DNA of 64,000 nt from an uncultured delta proteobacterium (GCA_903907985.1 CAIVQG010000041.1:1-64000); one strand, 5' to 3'. Positions 1 to 8,747 are shown, numbered from the stretch's first letter. Translations and numbers: made by a program. The notes: a model not told the origin generated them from the sequence alone.

Positions 1-190
1 ACATAGTCATCTGATGAATTACTATTATTTGCCCCTCATACTCCTTACTGTTTTTTAAGGTGTCTTTTAAATTTGATTTGTAATCAGATATTCCAACATC
101 CATGCTTCTGACAACCGATGGGTTTAGATAACCACAAAAAATGAAAATCATTACAACAAATAACTTTACTAAAAGATTTTTATTGCTCAT
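1..190 (-). CDS. Exported protein of unknown function, 3' part cut by the window edge
   Basis: Leftward open frame of 63 codons that runs off the window, so only the N-terminus is visible. It starts at ATG (190 downward) behind a good ribosome binding site (GGAG about 7 nt upstream). Residues 1-30 form a typical signal peptide: a basic start (SNKNLLVK) followed by a hydrophobic stretch (LFVVMIFIFCGYL), so the product is probably secreted or periplasmic. The visible mature part is polar and shows no motif I recognise. It lies leftward like the lipoprotein gene upstream (531-1046), 340 bp away, so the two could share a transcript. No function can be assigned. Confidence 0.6.
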   Translation of the reverse strand, partial: MSNKNLLVKLFVVMIFIFCGYLNPSVVRSMDVGISDYKSNLKDTLKNSKEYEGQIIVIHQMTM

Positions 191-530
191 TTTCTTCTCC
201 TTTTTTAATAAACTTGGAAAACTAATTTCAGAAACATAATACTCTGTTCCCCTCATAATCTTCACATTTTAAAGCATTATAATAACAATTTATAAAGCAA
301 GATCATTGGTTTCTGTTTTAATCAAGCATTTTCACGAAAGTTGACCATTTGTGGAATAAGTGCAGTGGTTATGATTTCCTGGAAAATAATTTATGGTCAG
401 TACCCGATCGTTTCAAACGAAATTTTCCCTTGAGATAAATTGTCCTGACTCATATTTGACTTTACAGGCAATGACAAGACAAGTCTGGATTTAAACCGCG
501 TATGTTTTTATATCTGACAATCGGCTCAAG
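191..530. other. Intergenic AT-rich stretch, 340 bp
   Basis: No coding region, tRNA or clear terminator is seen between the leftward lipoprotein gene and the leftward exported-protein gene. The only recognisable element is the ribosome binding site of the latter gene at its left end. Confidence 0.5.
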
Positions 531-1046
531 TCAGTTTTTTTTCGGATTACGCCTCTCTTCTTCCCATTTCATTGCATTGTCATCAGTATATTTAATGTAC
601 CCTTGACCCTCATTTTTTAAAATAAATTGAGATTCATCAATTATGTGTTTTATTGCATCATCTGTATCAGATAATGCAGCTGTAAAACCTTTTATGAATT
701 TAACTTGAGTCGCTGATTTTGACTTTACGTCAAAATGTTTTGGTTCAAAATATATGGCCAATTCAATATCTCTCGCTGATATTGAATAAACCATTATGAA
801 TATTACTTTTTCCTTGTAATAATATTTAATATGACTAAATGGAGTGCTTGTTATAGTTGCAATTGGATATGAATTACTATTTTGTAAAACATATTTTACA
901 GCTTCATAAACTTTTTCCCAATCATAGTCGTAAGATTCCGTGACATAGTCTCCGGTAGACAGCTTCTTTCCCATGTCTTGGGATGTAGCACATGAACATA
1001 GGAAACAAGCAGCAACAATACATGTCAACAATAATATCCTTTTCAT
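531..1046 (-). CDS. Predicted lipoprotein of unknown function
   Basis: 171-residue protein with a lipoprotein signal peptide: basic start (MKRILLL), hydrophobic core and lipobox ending LCSC around residue 19, so it is probably lipid-anchored in an outer or inner membrane. I chose ATG at 1046 rather than GTG at 1052 because GGAGG lies 9 nt before the ATG but only 3 nt before the GTG. The mature part is polar and ends in a charged tail (EEERRNPKKN). No family is recognised. A near-consensus promoter (1180-1208) lies about 130 nt upstream. Base composition matches the AT-rich accessory region around it. Confidence 0.75.
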   Translation of the reverse strand: MKRILLLTCIVAACFLCSCATSQDMGKKLSTGDYVTESYDYDWEKVYEAVKYVLQNSNSYPIATITSTPFSHIKYYYKEKVIFIMVYSISARDIELAIYFEPKHFDVKSKSATQVKFIKGFTAALSDTDDAIKHIIDESQFILKNEGQGYIKYTDDNAMKWEEERRNPKKN

Positions 1047-1179
1047 TCGCACCGTCCTCCCGATCTAGAATCTTCCTGAACAGTCTGTTCTCATATAAGA
1101 AAAATATTTAGTCATCAGTCCACTTCATCGCACAAGTGTTACCAACCGAGGAAACTTCATAGACAATTTATCGTAAAAA

Positions 1180-1208
1180 ATTATACATGAAGCACATTGA
1201 CATGTCTA
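1180..1208 (-). promoter_or_regulatory. Sigma70-like promoter for the leftward lipoprotein gene
   Basis: On the minus strand a TAGACA -35 box (plus strand 1203-1208) and a perfect TATAAT -10 box (plus strand 1180-1185) are separated by 17 bp. This would give a leader of about 130 nt before the lipoprotein start at 1046. Confidence 0.6.
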
Positions 1209-1519
1209 TTTATTTTCAGGTATTCACAGAAATGCAAAGTAAAATGAATTATCAATATTGCATCGTTGTCTATACTTTCTGACTAGACAAATATGAGTGA
1301 CTTATGAAAAAATCCTTTGAGTGATAGCTATCTCAGAGATTCTATATTATTTAGGACTTTTCTTGTGTTTGTTCGCCAAAACATGTTTTCCTATTTTTCG
1401 GATAATTCATACGCCACTATGTCATCGCTTTCGGATGTTCCCTTTCTGTTTGACCACGGGGGGGTAGCCCCTGATGCCACAGACTTATATCCGCGCTTTA
1501 TCAGTTGCGATTATCGCCA
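1209..1519. other. Intergenic stretch without a supported gene
   Basis: About 310 bp between the lipoprotein promoter and the end of the short recombinase gene. A 68-codon frame starting at a TTG is present, but it has no ribosome binding site and no recognisable protein features. Nothing else is supported. Confidence 0.4.
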
Positions 1520-2212
1520 TTAATTCCAGAGTCCTTTAATCTGATCCCCTATTGCTTCGTCTGTTACGTCCGCATAAACCATCGTTGACTGAATCGAAAC
1601 ATGCCGAAGCTGCTTCTGCACAACTCGCAAATCTTTTTCCCGCGAATACAGTTCCACAGCATAAGAATGCCGCAGCGCATGAACTGATTTCCCTTTTTCG
1701 TAAAGTCCAAGCTGCCGCAGGTATTTTTTAACGATCTGCTGTATTGCCTGAGCTGTCCATCTTCCCCTTTGACCAATGAACAGAAAATCATCATCGCCAA
1801 TAGATTCGCCCAGCGTCTGTTTCCAGCTCAAAAACGTCTTTAAATGCTTTTTAAGCGCGTCGGGAATGATAACGTGACCAGATATATGCCCTTTACCGTC
1901 CCGCACAAATATCTTGCTTTCAGAATAACCGATCTTCAAATCACCGCACCGCAGATTTGCTGCCTCTGACACTCTGAGCCCTGTGCTTGTCAACAAATCA
2001 ATAACCAACCATTCTTTTATTCCAGTAACGTTTCCTTTCTTTTCATCGATTTCAGATTGATCCCGAACCGCACGCCTGATCATTTTTATCTGCTTATCAT
2101 TGAAGTACTTTACGCCGTCGATGTTTCTTACATTACCGCTGCCTCTTTTTGCCCTGCTTCGTTTCTTCGTGCTCGCAGGAAAATCTATTACCATTGCCAT
2201 TTCTGTACTCAT
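1520..2212 (-). CDS. Short tyrosine recombinase (integrase/resolvase type)
   Basis: 230-residue phage-integrase-family protein that would cut and rejoin DNA strands at specific sites. The full catalytic set is present: Arg80 (TGLRVSE), Lys107 in the beta-hairpin (DGKG), His178 and Arg181 (HALRHSY), His204 (LRHVS) and the nucleophile Tyr213 (MVYAD). It is shorter than usual (about 300-400 residues): the N-terminal core-binding domain is reduced to about 40 basic residues (KKRSRAKR). Such short forms are common on plasmids and conjugative elements. ATG 2212 has a strong site (AGGAGG, 8 nt). It diverges from the ParB-like gene, which suggests a plasmid-style maintenance module. No att site was found beside it. 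Confidence 0.88.
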   Translation of the reverse strand: MSTEMAMVIDFPASTKKRSRAKRGSGNVRNIDGVKYFNDKQIKMIRRAVRDQSEIDEKKGNVTGIKEWLVIDLLTSTGLRVSEAANLRCGDLKIGYSESKIFVRDGKGHISGHVIIPDALKKHLKTFLSWKQTLGESIGDDDFLFIGQRGRWTAQAIQQIVKKYLRQLGLYEKGKSVHALRHSYAVELYSREKDLRVVQKQLRHVSIQSTMVYADVTDEAIGDQIKGLWN

Positions 2213-2644
2213 TTTTATTCCTCCTTTTCGTTTAATAAAATTTTCTATTGACTTTTCGACTCATTTCTCACCGTAAATCATTAGGTTTTTTGCTTCCAAC
2301 TGCATGATACTCAAAAGAATTTCTCTATTTTGTTTTGAGTTATGATGCCTAAAAGAATAAAGGTCAACCGGAATATTAAGTAAAAACAGTGGTATGGATT
2401 GCATTGAATGATGATTATTCAACAATAATTTTTAAGATAGAAGTAAGATTGGCTGTCTAAACCTGCTAATAAATGTCCCCACAAAGAGTAGTCCTTAATA
2501 CATTCTTTTTTATCTAATAATCCTGTCTGAAAAATATTTAAAGTCAAAATGACAATCTAGGAAGCTCATAGTGTATAATATATGAAAGGAATTGGTAAAC
2601 GTAATGAACAAAATATTAATAATAGGAAAGGGAAATAATAAATC
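2213..2644. other. Divergent intergenic region between recombinase and ParB-like gene
   Basis: 432 bp of AT-rich DNA holding the promoters of two divergent genes. The clearest is a TATAAT box near 2574 for the rightward gene. I see no repeated parS-like sites and no small gene. Confidence 0.4.
2550..2579 (+). promoter_or_regulatory. Candidate promoter for the ParB-like gene
   Basis: A perfect TATAAT box at 2574-2579 is preceded, 18 bp upstream, by TGACAA (2550-2555), a moderate -35 match. The transcript would have a leader of about 60 nt before the ATG at 2645. Confidence 0.4.
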
Positions 2645-3778
2645 ATGATACCGAAAATAAAAATAGAAAGACTGAAAATTGAAGAACCTTTTAAAAGTCT
2701 TTACAGTATAAATTATGAAACCCTAGAAGCTATAAAACGGGATATAGAGGAAAATGGATTTGATGAAAGTCAGTTGATTACTATGTGGAAGGGAAAGAAC
2801 ATTGTAATTGACGGTCATACTCGTTTGCAAGCTGCAAAGGATTTAGGTTTAACTAGCATCCCTGTTCAAATACGTTCCTTTGCTGATGAAAATGACGCTG
2901 TGGAATTTGCAATTCATAGGCAAACGGATAGACGAAATTTAAGTGATGGTGATGTCCTTCATTTGGTTGAAAAACTAGATGTGCTCTTGCCGAGAGGCGG
3001 TGACCGAAAATCAAATTTCGGAAGTCCGAAAATTGAAGTTTCCCGTAAACGCCTTACCCCAAGGCAGCGAAGAATGAGAAGGTATGCAGAGATGACTGAA
3101 GACTCAAGCAATGATTCGAGGGATCGGACTGCTGAATTGATTGGAATCTCCACCGACAAGGTCAGCAAATGCCGTCATGTTTTGAAGAACCTTCAGAGGC
3201 GTGAGATTGATGAGATTACACAGGGCTATGTATCTCTTAATCAAGCTTATCAGCGTTCCCTACTTGCAAATAAAAATGAGAAAAAGAAGTGGGAGCAGAG
3301 TGAAAAAAACAGACAAATTTTGATTGAACTTGGAAAAACAGGTTTCCCGACTGGAAAACAGTACGGGAAAAATGTTGCAAAGCTTGATAAATTAATTTTT
3401 GCCTTGCTCCCTAGGCTTTATAAACGTGAAGAAGAAATGTACAAAATCATGCAGACTGTTAAAGATTTTCAATCGCAGGGGAAAAATGTATTCAATATAT
3501 TTTGCAGCAAGGAACCTGTGCAGCAATTTCTCGGACACTTATTCACAACAGATTTTATTACAATTCTGCAATGCTTTGGATATAAGATCGAAAAGCCCGA
3601 AGACCTTAAGATTATCGAGCAAAAACGCATTCCAAAAGTAGACGGGCGTATAGGTAAAAAGCCTAAGTTCGACATCGAGAGGGTACATCAGATAGGTTTT
3701 GTAAGTAAAAGAGAGCGGAAAGAGAGAGATGCTATTATTGAGAGGGCTGTGATGCGGGATTTAGGAATAAAGAAATAA
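2645..3778 (+). CDS. ParB/RepB/Spo0J-domain DNA-binding protein
   Basis: 377-residue protein with an N-terminal ParB/Sulfiredoxin-type domain (residues about 1-110). The signature GHTRLQAA is visible around residues 57-64 (VIDGHTRLQAAKDLG), the position of the CTP-binding arginine patch in ParB proteins. A central basic linker (RKRLTPRQRRMRR) leads to a helix-turn-helix-like segment (RTAELIGISTDKVSKCRHVLK, about residues 163-183) and a long charged C-terminus. Family members partition plasmids or regulate mobile-element genes. No parA ATPase gene is adjacent, so a transcriptional or replication role is as likely as partition. The start has only a weak AAGGGAAA site. Confidence 0.8.
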   Translation: MIPKIKIERLKIEEPFKSLYSINYETLEAIKRDIEENGFDESQLITMWKGKNIVIDGHTRLQAAKDLGLTSIPVQIRSFADENDAVEFAIHRQTDRRNLSDGDVLHLVEKLDVLLPRGGDRKSNFGSPKIEVSRKRLTPRQRRMRRYAEMTEDSSNDSRDRTAELIGISTDKVSKCRHVLKNLQRREIDEITQGYVSLNQAYQRSLLANKNEKKKWEQSEKNRQILIELGKTGFPTGKQYGKNVAKLDKLIFALLPRLYKREEEMYKIMQTVKDFQSQGKNVFNIFCSKEPVQQFLGHLFTTDFITILQCFGYKIEKPEDLKIIEQKRIPKVDGRIGKKPKFDIERVHQIGFVSKRERKERDAIIERAVMRDLGIKK

Positions 3779-3932
3779 ATAATTATTTTAGTGGTCATTA
3801 TTTGTTCCTTCCTAAAGTCAGTAAAATTATTATCTCCATTGATATTCACTCTTTCAATTCGTAATCAACATTCTCTCATCGATAATATCAAAGAAAAGCA
3901 CCGCAATTTGTGGCAATTTTTTACGTCATAAT

Positions 3933-3976
3933 TTGACAACTAAAAATTTTTATAATAGAGGGACAAGACGTTGTCC
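3933..3976 (+). promoter_or_regulatory. Candidate promoter with GGACAA/TTGTCC dyad before the ankyrin gene
   Basis: A TATAAT box lies at 3951-3956. It is preceded at 3933-3938 by TTGACA, but with a spacing of only 12 bp, so the -35 assignment is doubtful. Immediately downstream is a perfect inverted repeat, GGACAA-4 nt-TTGTCC (3961-3976). A dyad at the transcription start is a classic operator position and could be bound by the helix-turn-helix protein encoded by the second gene of this pair. Confidence 0.35.
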
Positions 3977-4026
3977 ATATAATGTGATATGTTCTATAAA
4001 AAACATAGCCGAATGGAAATATAAAA

Positions 4027-4500
4027 ATGATTGTCAACTCTCATGAACGTATCTTATCCCATGTAACAATTGCGACCAATGAACCAATCAATAAAATAAT
4101 GGCAGCCTTGGAATATGGTGATATTGACACTGTGAAATCACTTCTTGATAGCGGCGCCGATATTGAAACTCAAGATAAAGATGGGAGGACGGCACTAATA
4201 TGGGCCGCATACCATGGCAATTACGAGATCATGGAATTATTGATTGATAGGGGTGCAGATATTAATGCTAAAGATCATTATGGATGGTCAGTCTTGATGG
4301 AGGCTGCATTTCACAATGACTCAGACGCGATGGATTTATTGATTTACAATGGTGCTGAATTTGATTCTAAAGACAATGAAGTATTAAACAGTCTATTGTT
4401 TGCAAGTGCCGATGGAGATCTTGAGTTGGTAAGGTTGTTGCTCAATGACAGTCATTTTGAAGCAGGGGTGAGGCCTAAGAGTGAAATCAAAGAATTCTGA
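4027..4500 (+). CDS. Ankyrin-repeat protein
   Basis: 157-residue soluble protein made almost wholly of ankyrin repeats. Repeats are visible as GADIETQDKDGRTALIWAA, GADINAKDHYGWSVLMEAA and a degenerate third and fourth copy (about residues 25-150). No signal peptide. Ankyrin repeats bind proteins; the partner cannot be read from sequence. The 3' end overlaps the next gene by 20 nt in another frame, so the two proteins are almost certainly co-translated and may act together. The start has only a weak GGAAAT site. Confidence 0.8.
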   Translation: MIVNSHERILSHVTIATNEPINKIMAALEYGDIDTVKSLLDSGADIETQDKDGRTALIWAAYHGNYEIMELLIDRGADINAKDHYGWSVLMEAAFHNDSDAMDLLIYNGAEFDSKDNEVLNSLLFASADGDLELVRLLLNDSHFEAGVRPKSEIKEF

Positions 4501-5212
4501 ACATATCTTGCAAGATAGTAGGAAGCGCGATGCCAAGGCAATCAATTCCTTGAAAAACAGAACTGTAGTGACAATAAAAGATGACACACAGGTTAGTTTC
4601 TCGTCGGACAATGCCATTGTAGCCTATCACCTTGATAAAGTAATGACTGATATTCTATCTAGCATTGCCAACAAATTGAAAGTCACTATTAGCTGGGCGG
4701 ATTGTGTAACCGATTTAATCGCTTTTCCGGCTTTCATGAACATCGTCAATCCCTTGAAGCTTACGGAAAAAGAGATGGACGAAGTATTCCAATGGTTTTC
4801 CTTTTTGGAAGAGACGGGTGACCCAAAAGGCCTGTGTATTCTTTTCACATCAGTACCGACTTTTAAGATACCCGCCAAAGTTAAAAAATATATTATCAAA
4901 ACCCCAGAAATCATCGATGGCGATTATCTGAAGTTAAAGATTCTAAATAAAAGGACTTCGGCTGCCAGGCACAAAAATCAACACCGGAGTTACGACCGTA
5001 AAATATTTCGTATTCTAAGTATTCTTAAGGTATTAAAAACGCAGAAGGTCATGCATATCGAAGATATGTGCAATGACTTCAATGTATGCCCGAAGACAAT
5101 AAAAAGAGACATCGACCTTTTGAACGCTCTGGGCGAAATCATTGAATATGACAAAGTAAAGAAAGGGTATGTCTTGTTGATGGAAGACGGAGCATACAGC
5201 CAACACCTCTGA
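4481..5212 (+). CDS. Protein with C-terminal winged helix-turn-helix domain
   Basis: 243-residue protein starting at GTG inside the end of the ankyrin gene. Residues about 1-170 match no family I recognise. Residues about 170-235 look like a DeoR/HTH_11-type winged helix: IEDMCNDFNVCPKTIKRDIDLL followed by a wing-like GYVLLMEDG. This kind of domain normally forms the N-terminus of WYL or DeoR regulators, so its C-terminal position here is unusual. It probably binds DNA and may regulate its own operon through the dyad at 3961-3976. Overlap with the ankyrin gene suggests translational coupling. An internal ATG at 4530 is an alternative start. Confidence 0.65.
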   Translation: MKSKNSEHILQDSRKRDAKAINSLKNRTVVTIKDDTQVSFSSDNAIVAYHLDKVMTDILSSIANKLKVTISWADCVTDLIAFPAFMNIVNPLKLTEKEMDEVFQWFSFLEETGDPKGLCILFTSVPTFKIPAKVKKYIIKTPEIIDGDYLKLKILNKRTSAARHKNQHRSYDRKIFRILSILKVLKTQKVMHIEDMCNDFNVCPKTIKRDIDLLNALGEIIEYDKVKKGYVLLMEDGAYSQHL

Positions 5213-5297
5213 GCTGAAAAATGTTGTACGAATTCAATAGGCATGAAGAATTACTGAGCATTAACTATAAAGATAGCTTTATGTAGGAGGCTGCATC

Positions 5298-5576
5298 ATG
5301 AAGAGATTAAAAGCAGGTAATCTTTGCCCCGAGTGTAACTTTGAAATGGTTGAAATAAGCCGAGAAACTTTTCAGAACATGAAAGTCTTTAAACCGAAAA
5401 TTAACTCCATTCCACAGAAGATTCAAAACAGCAAATCCGGTGTACTGGCTATTTGTCCCCAATGTGATGCATATGCCTTGGGAATAGACATGGAAAAGGG
5501 ATTCAGTTTTTTCGATAAAGGCGGTAATTTAACCGATATACACAAAATTAGTGACACATTTTGGAATAAACAATAG
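5298..5576 (+). CDS. Small two-CxxC (zinc-ribbon-like) protein
   Basis: 92-residue protein with two CPxC knuckles, Cys10/Cys13 and Cys53/Cys56, the spacing of a zinc ribbon. The start is supported by TAGGAGG nine nt before ATG. No catalytic motif or signal peptide. Small zinc-ribbon proteins often bind nucleic acid or act as adaptors. It is followed 59 nt later by the beta-CASP nuclease gene on the same strand and may be part of that operon. Exact function unknown. Confidence 0.7.
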   Translation: MKRLKAGNLCPECNFEMVEISRETFQNMKVFKPKINSIPQKIQNSKSGVLAICPQCDAYALGIDMEKGFSFFDKGGNLTDIHKISDTFWNKQ

Positions 5577-5635
5577 AGCCTGCGGTAAGAATTGTAATTA
5601 TTACCATTGCATAACAAAAGAAATGTGAGGAAACT

Positions 5636-6901
5636 TTGCTTAAAATAACAATTCATCGCGGCGCTCATGAAATAGGCGGTACCTGTATTCAACTCTCTAC
5701 ATCGAAAACTACGATCCTTCTGGATCTGGGTTTACCGTTGTCGGCGGAAAGCAAGAAAATTAATGTGGCCTCGTTCCAACCGGATGCGGTTTTAATCAGT
5801 CACCCTCATCAAGATCATTTTGGTCTTATCGAGAAACTGCCACCGGAAACACCGGTGTATCTCGGGAAATTGACCAAGGAACTTATTGATGCTACGCGAA
5901 TGTTTCTCGATATGCCTCTTTTCACAAACAACTTTAAATTTTATGAAAAGTGGCAACCATTCAACCTTGGCGATTTCAGGCTGACGGCCTACCTTGTGGA
6001 CCATTCAGCAGCAGATGCCTACGGGTTCCTAATCGAAGCCGAAGGTAAACGTCTTTTTTACAGCGGGGATTTCCGCGGGCATGGTAATAAAAACAAGTTG
6101 TTTCATAAAATGATTACCGATCCCCCAAGAGATATTGACCTGTTGTTTATGGAAGGGACAATGCTGGAAAGGAATAATAATGAATTTCCCCATGAGCGGG
6201 CTGTTCGGGATAAAATACAGAGGATTATAGCCCGGCAGGAGAATGTTTCATTTCTTATCTCATCCTCTCAAAACATTGACAGGCTTGTATCAGCCCATAA
6301 CGCCTGTGTTGCAAAGGGCAAAGTATTTGTTATTGATTTTTATACCGCATGGGTACTGGAAAAGGTAAAGGCTGTTTCCACGGGTATTAGCGCTTTTAAA
6401 TGGGATCATATCGCGGTGCTGGCAAGCGGATTCAAAAGTGGCCGACAATACAGCATAATGCAAAAGCAGCGTGGCAGATTAGGTTCTTTTATCAATAATG
6501 TATTTGACCACACCATTAAAGAAGAAGTTATCCGAGCCGATCCTTCACGTTATCTCGTTCTCGAAAAGGTTTCATCAGTGGGGCGACTTGTTGAATCATT
6601 CCGTGGCAACAAGCCGGTTAATGTCATCTACTCCCAGTGGCTCGGCTATCTTTCTCCCTCAAATGACGATCATCATGGAGCTAAAGCAATGGATGCTTAT
6701 AAGTGCGGAGACGTTCCCGGTGTTGATTTTCATTATGCCCACACCAGCGGCCATGCACCGGTTGAAGATTTGCAGAAGTATGCCGCAGCGCTAAAGCCGA
6801 AAATGCTGGTGCCGATTCATACGGAGTATGGAAACAAATTTAATGAACTGTTCGATTGTATTGTTCAAATAGCAGATAATCAAGTCTTTACATTGCAATG
6901 A
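5636..6901 (+). CDS. RNase J-like beta-CASP metallo-beta-lactamase hydrolase
   Basis: 421-residue metallo-beta-lactamase-fold protein. Metal-binding motifs appear in order: HPHQDH (about residue 59), a histidine in VDHS (about 122), the aspartate in SGDFRGH (about 140), and the late motifs HTSGHAP (about 377) and PIHTEYG (about 398), which match the beta-CASP/RNase J layout and suggest a zinc-dependent RNase or DNase. It lacks RNase J's C-terminal domain, so it is shorter (RNase J is about 550 residues). The start is TTG with GAGG upstream; no nearer ATG fits. The first 20 residues resemble the RNase J N-terminus (HRGAHEIGGTCIQL). It lies 16 nt before a PD-(D/E)XK-like gene and is probably in the same operon, which points to a nuclease cluster. 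Confidence 0.82.
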   Translation: MLKITIHRGAHEIGGTCIQLSTSKTTILLDLGLPLSAESKKINVASFQPDAVLISHPHQDHFGLIEKLPPETPVYLGKLTKELIDATRMFLDMPLFTNNFKFYEKWQPFNLGDFRLTAYLVDHSAADAYGFLIEAEGKRLFYSGDFRGHGNKNKLFHKMITDPPRDIDLLFMEGTMLERNNNEFPHERAVRDKIQRIIARQENVSFLISSSQNIDRLVSAHNACVAKGKVFVIDFYTAWVLEKVKAVSTGISAFKWDHIAVLASGFKSGRQYSIMQKQRGRLGSFINNVFDHTIKEEVIRADPSRYLVLEKVSSVGRLVESFRGNKPVNVIYSQWLGYLSPSNDDHHGAKAMDAYKCGDVPGVDFHYAHTSGHAPVEDLQKYAAALKPKMLVPIHTEYGNKFNELFDCIVQIADNQVFTLQ

Positions 6902-6917
6902 ATAAGGGAGGGTTATT

Positions 6918-7748
6918 ATGGTAAAAAAAGATATCTCTGAAACAGAAAGCCGCTTGCGTGATCGTCTTGATCGAATGAAGAAAATGGCTGATGAATTAAA
7001 CAAGCTTGAGATTGTCGAGCTTGCAAAGCTCGATAGATATATCCGCATTGGAGGAGAATCTTTTCGTGCAGTTTCATTAAGAGAAGATTATCCACTGTGT
7101 GGTTGTGCAAAAAGTGGCACTAGACAACTTGCCACTATTGATCGTCACTTCAAAAAATGTGAAGGAAAACTTCCTATGCACGTATTGGAAAAGAAAAAAG
7201 AGCGGAAGTTGCAATGTTGGATAATTAAACAATCACTCATCAACAACCGAAATATGATGATTTTTTTAAATAAAGCAAAGGGTTGCTTTGATGAACTTGT
7301 CTTTGCGTTAGATGAGGTGTCATTGGGAGACAAAAAAAATCCCGTGGCAAAAATTAACGGGCTTCGATTAAATGGCAGCCCAATGGCAGTTAGGTGCGAT
7401 CTGCTTGCGGTTGGCAGTAAGGATGGAAAAACATTCCCTGTATTAATCGAATTGAAGTCAAGCCGGAATAAGAAAGATTTGATTGCACAGATTGACAATT
7501 TTGCTGAACTTATCTGTCGGTTTAAAGACTGCTTTATACCCCTGCTCGAGACGTGTACTGGCTTGCAAATCAATGATTACAATCCGCGAAAAATAATTGT
7601 TTGGCCGACGCCACAGCAACAAAATTCCATAACCCAAAAACATCTAAACTTTCTCACCAATATTGGAATTAGTATCCTTGAATATAATGATAGCGTTGAA
7701 AACAATATAAGCTCGCGATATGTGTTTAACGCGCATTGGGCAAAATAA
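6918..7748 (+). CDS. Uncharacterised protein with PD-(D/E)XK nuclease-like motif
   Basis: 276-residue protein with no family I recognise. Residues 5-40 are a charged, coiled-coil-like helix. A possible metal site (C61-x-C63 with H77 and C81) follows. The central part carries a restriction-endonuclease-type signature: Asp161 (RCDLLAV), Glu178 and Lys180 (VLIELKSS), then Gln191, the order expected of a PD-(D/E)XK core. This implies a DNA or RNA nuclease, but the fold is inferred from a short motif. The start has GGGAGG 7 nt upstream and the gene follows the beta-CASP hydrolase by 16 nt. Confidence 0.62.
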   Translation: MVKKDISETESRLRDRLDRMKKMADELNKLEIVELAKLDRYIRIGGESFRAVSLREDYPLCGCAKSGTRQLATIDRHFKKCEGKLPMHVLEKKKERKLQCWIIKQSLINNRNMMIFLNKAKGCFDELVFALDEVSLGDKKNPVAKINGLRLNGSPMAVRCDLLAVGSKDGKTFPVLIELKSSRNKKDLIAQIDNFAELICRFKDCFIPLLETCTGLQINDYNPRKIIVWPTPQQQNSITQKHLNFLTNIGISILEYNDSVENNISSRYVFNAHWAK

Positions 7749-7835
7749 TTGCCGACATAATATTTTTATACACGAAATTAACTTCTGTATAGGTTTGAAT
7801 TTTAACGGCACTCTGGCCGAACATAGGAGGGAAGA

Positions 7836-8747
7836 ATGGAAATAAATAGACGTAATGGTTTCACCAGGCTTAAGGATAATCACCCACTCGTCGACAGTCT
7901 GCTCTCTGAATCGTGGTGGCATGAGATTGTAAAACTTTCACATACTGATCCGGATATCAGCATCCAACTCCGCTCGGATTCTATCAATGTTTACTCGAAA
8001 ATGGGAAGCCTGCTGAGGATAAGCCTACAGGGCAATAAAGTCTGTTGTGGGGTTCATTATAAGTACCTCGTTGCGAATGTGAAATCGCCTTATGAGAAGA
8101 TAGTCCCATCGAACGGACAACTTCTCGTGGAAAAAGACAATTTATGCCCCAATATCCGAGACATCCTAAAAAATATCAAGACCATCAAACAGAACATTGC
8201 TGTTTACACCGGAGAAGAAAAAGCGATTCAGTCCCGGCTCGTTGAGAAAAACAAAGAGACGATCGTCGATATAGAGGTGGCCTTCTCAGGAAAGTCTGTG
8301 CCGGATGATGTTGAGGGAGACAACGCCCGTATCGATTTTGTCAATTTTGATAAAAACATCCGGAAGCTTGTTTTCGTAGAGCTGAAGCAGGCTTTTGATG
8401 CAAGGCTCTATAACCAAGATATAAATGACCAGATAAAGAAATATTACGACTTCGCTCTAAAAAACGAAGGACAAATCATTAAAGCATATCAAGATTCCAT
8501 CAACACCAAAAAGAAGCTCGGAATCATAAAGACCACATCATTCCTTGCTGATGCTAAAATAGAGGCAATAGAGCCGCGTCCTATTCTTGCCATTGCAGGA
8601 TACAATCAAAATGTCATAGATGGGCTATCTGTAAAAATCAGAAAAAATATTTGTACCAAATATCTTGCAGGATTGTATTTTTTTGGCACTGACGTGGACC
8701 TCAATATACAAATGCGCAAACATCAAAACAAAGAAATATTTCTGTAA
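7836..8747 (+). CDS. Uncharacterised protein with second PD-(D/E)XK nuclease-like motif
   Basis: 303-residue protein without a recognised family. It shows another nuclease-like core: a helix with Glu132 and Gln132-region residues (EKAIQSRLVEKN), then Asp167 (RIDFVNF) and Glu182-Lys184 (FVELKQAF). Spacing D-14-E-x-K fits the PD-(D/E)XK superfamily and differs from that of the neighbour upstream, so this is not a simple duplicate. The N-terminal 100 residues are predicted mixed alpha/beta. ATG has GGAGGG 5 nt upstream. It lies 87 nt after the previous nuclease-like gene on the same strand. A nuclease role is an inference. Confidence 0.62.
   Translation: MEINRRNGFTRLKDNHPLVDSLLSESWWHEIVKLSHTDPDISIQLRSDSINVYSKMGSLLRISLQGNKVCCGVHYKYLVANVKSPYEKIVPSNGQLLVEKDNLCPNIRDILKNIKTIKQNIAVYTGEEKAIQSRLVEKNKETIVDIEVAFSGKSVPDDVEGDNARIDFVNFDKNIRKLVFVELKQAFDARLYNQDINDQIKKYYDFALKNEGQIIKAYQDSINTKKKLGIIKTTSFLADAKIEAIEPRPILAIAGYNQNVIDGLSVKIRKNICTKYLAGLYFFGTDVDLNIQMRKHQNKEIFL

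Noticed and set aside
1317-1523. 68-codon rightward frame
   Set aside because: TTG start without ribosome site and no protein-like pattern; it sits in a gene-free stretch.
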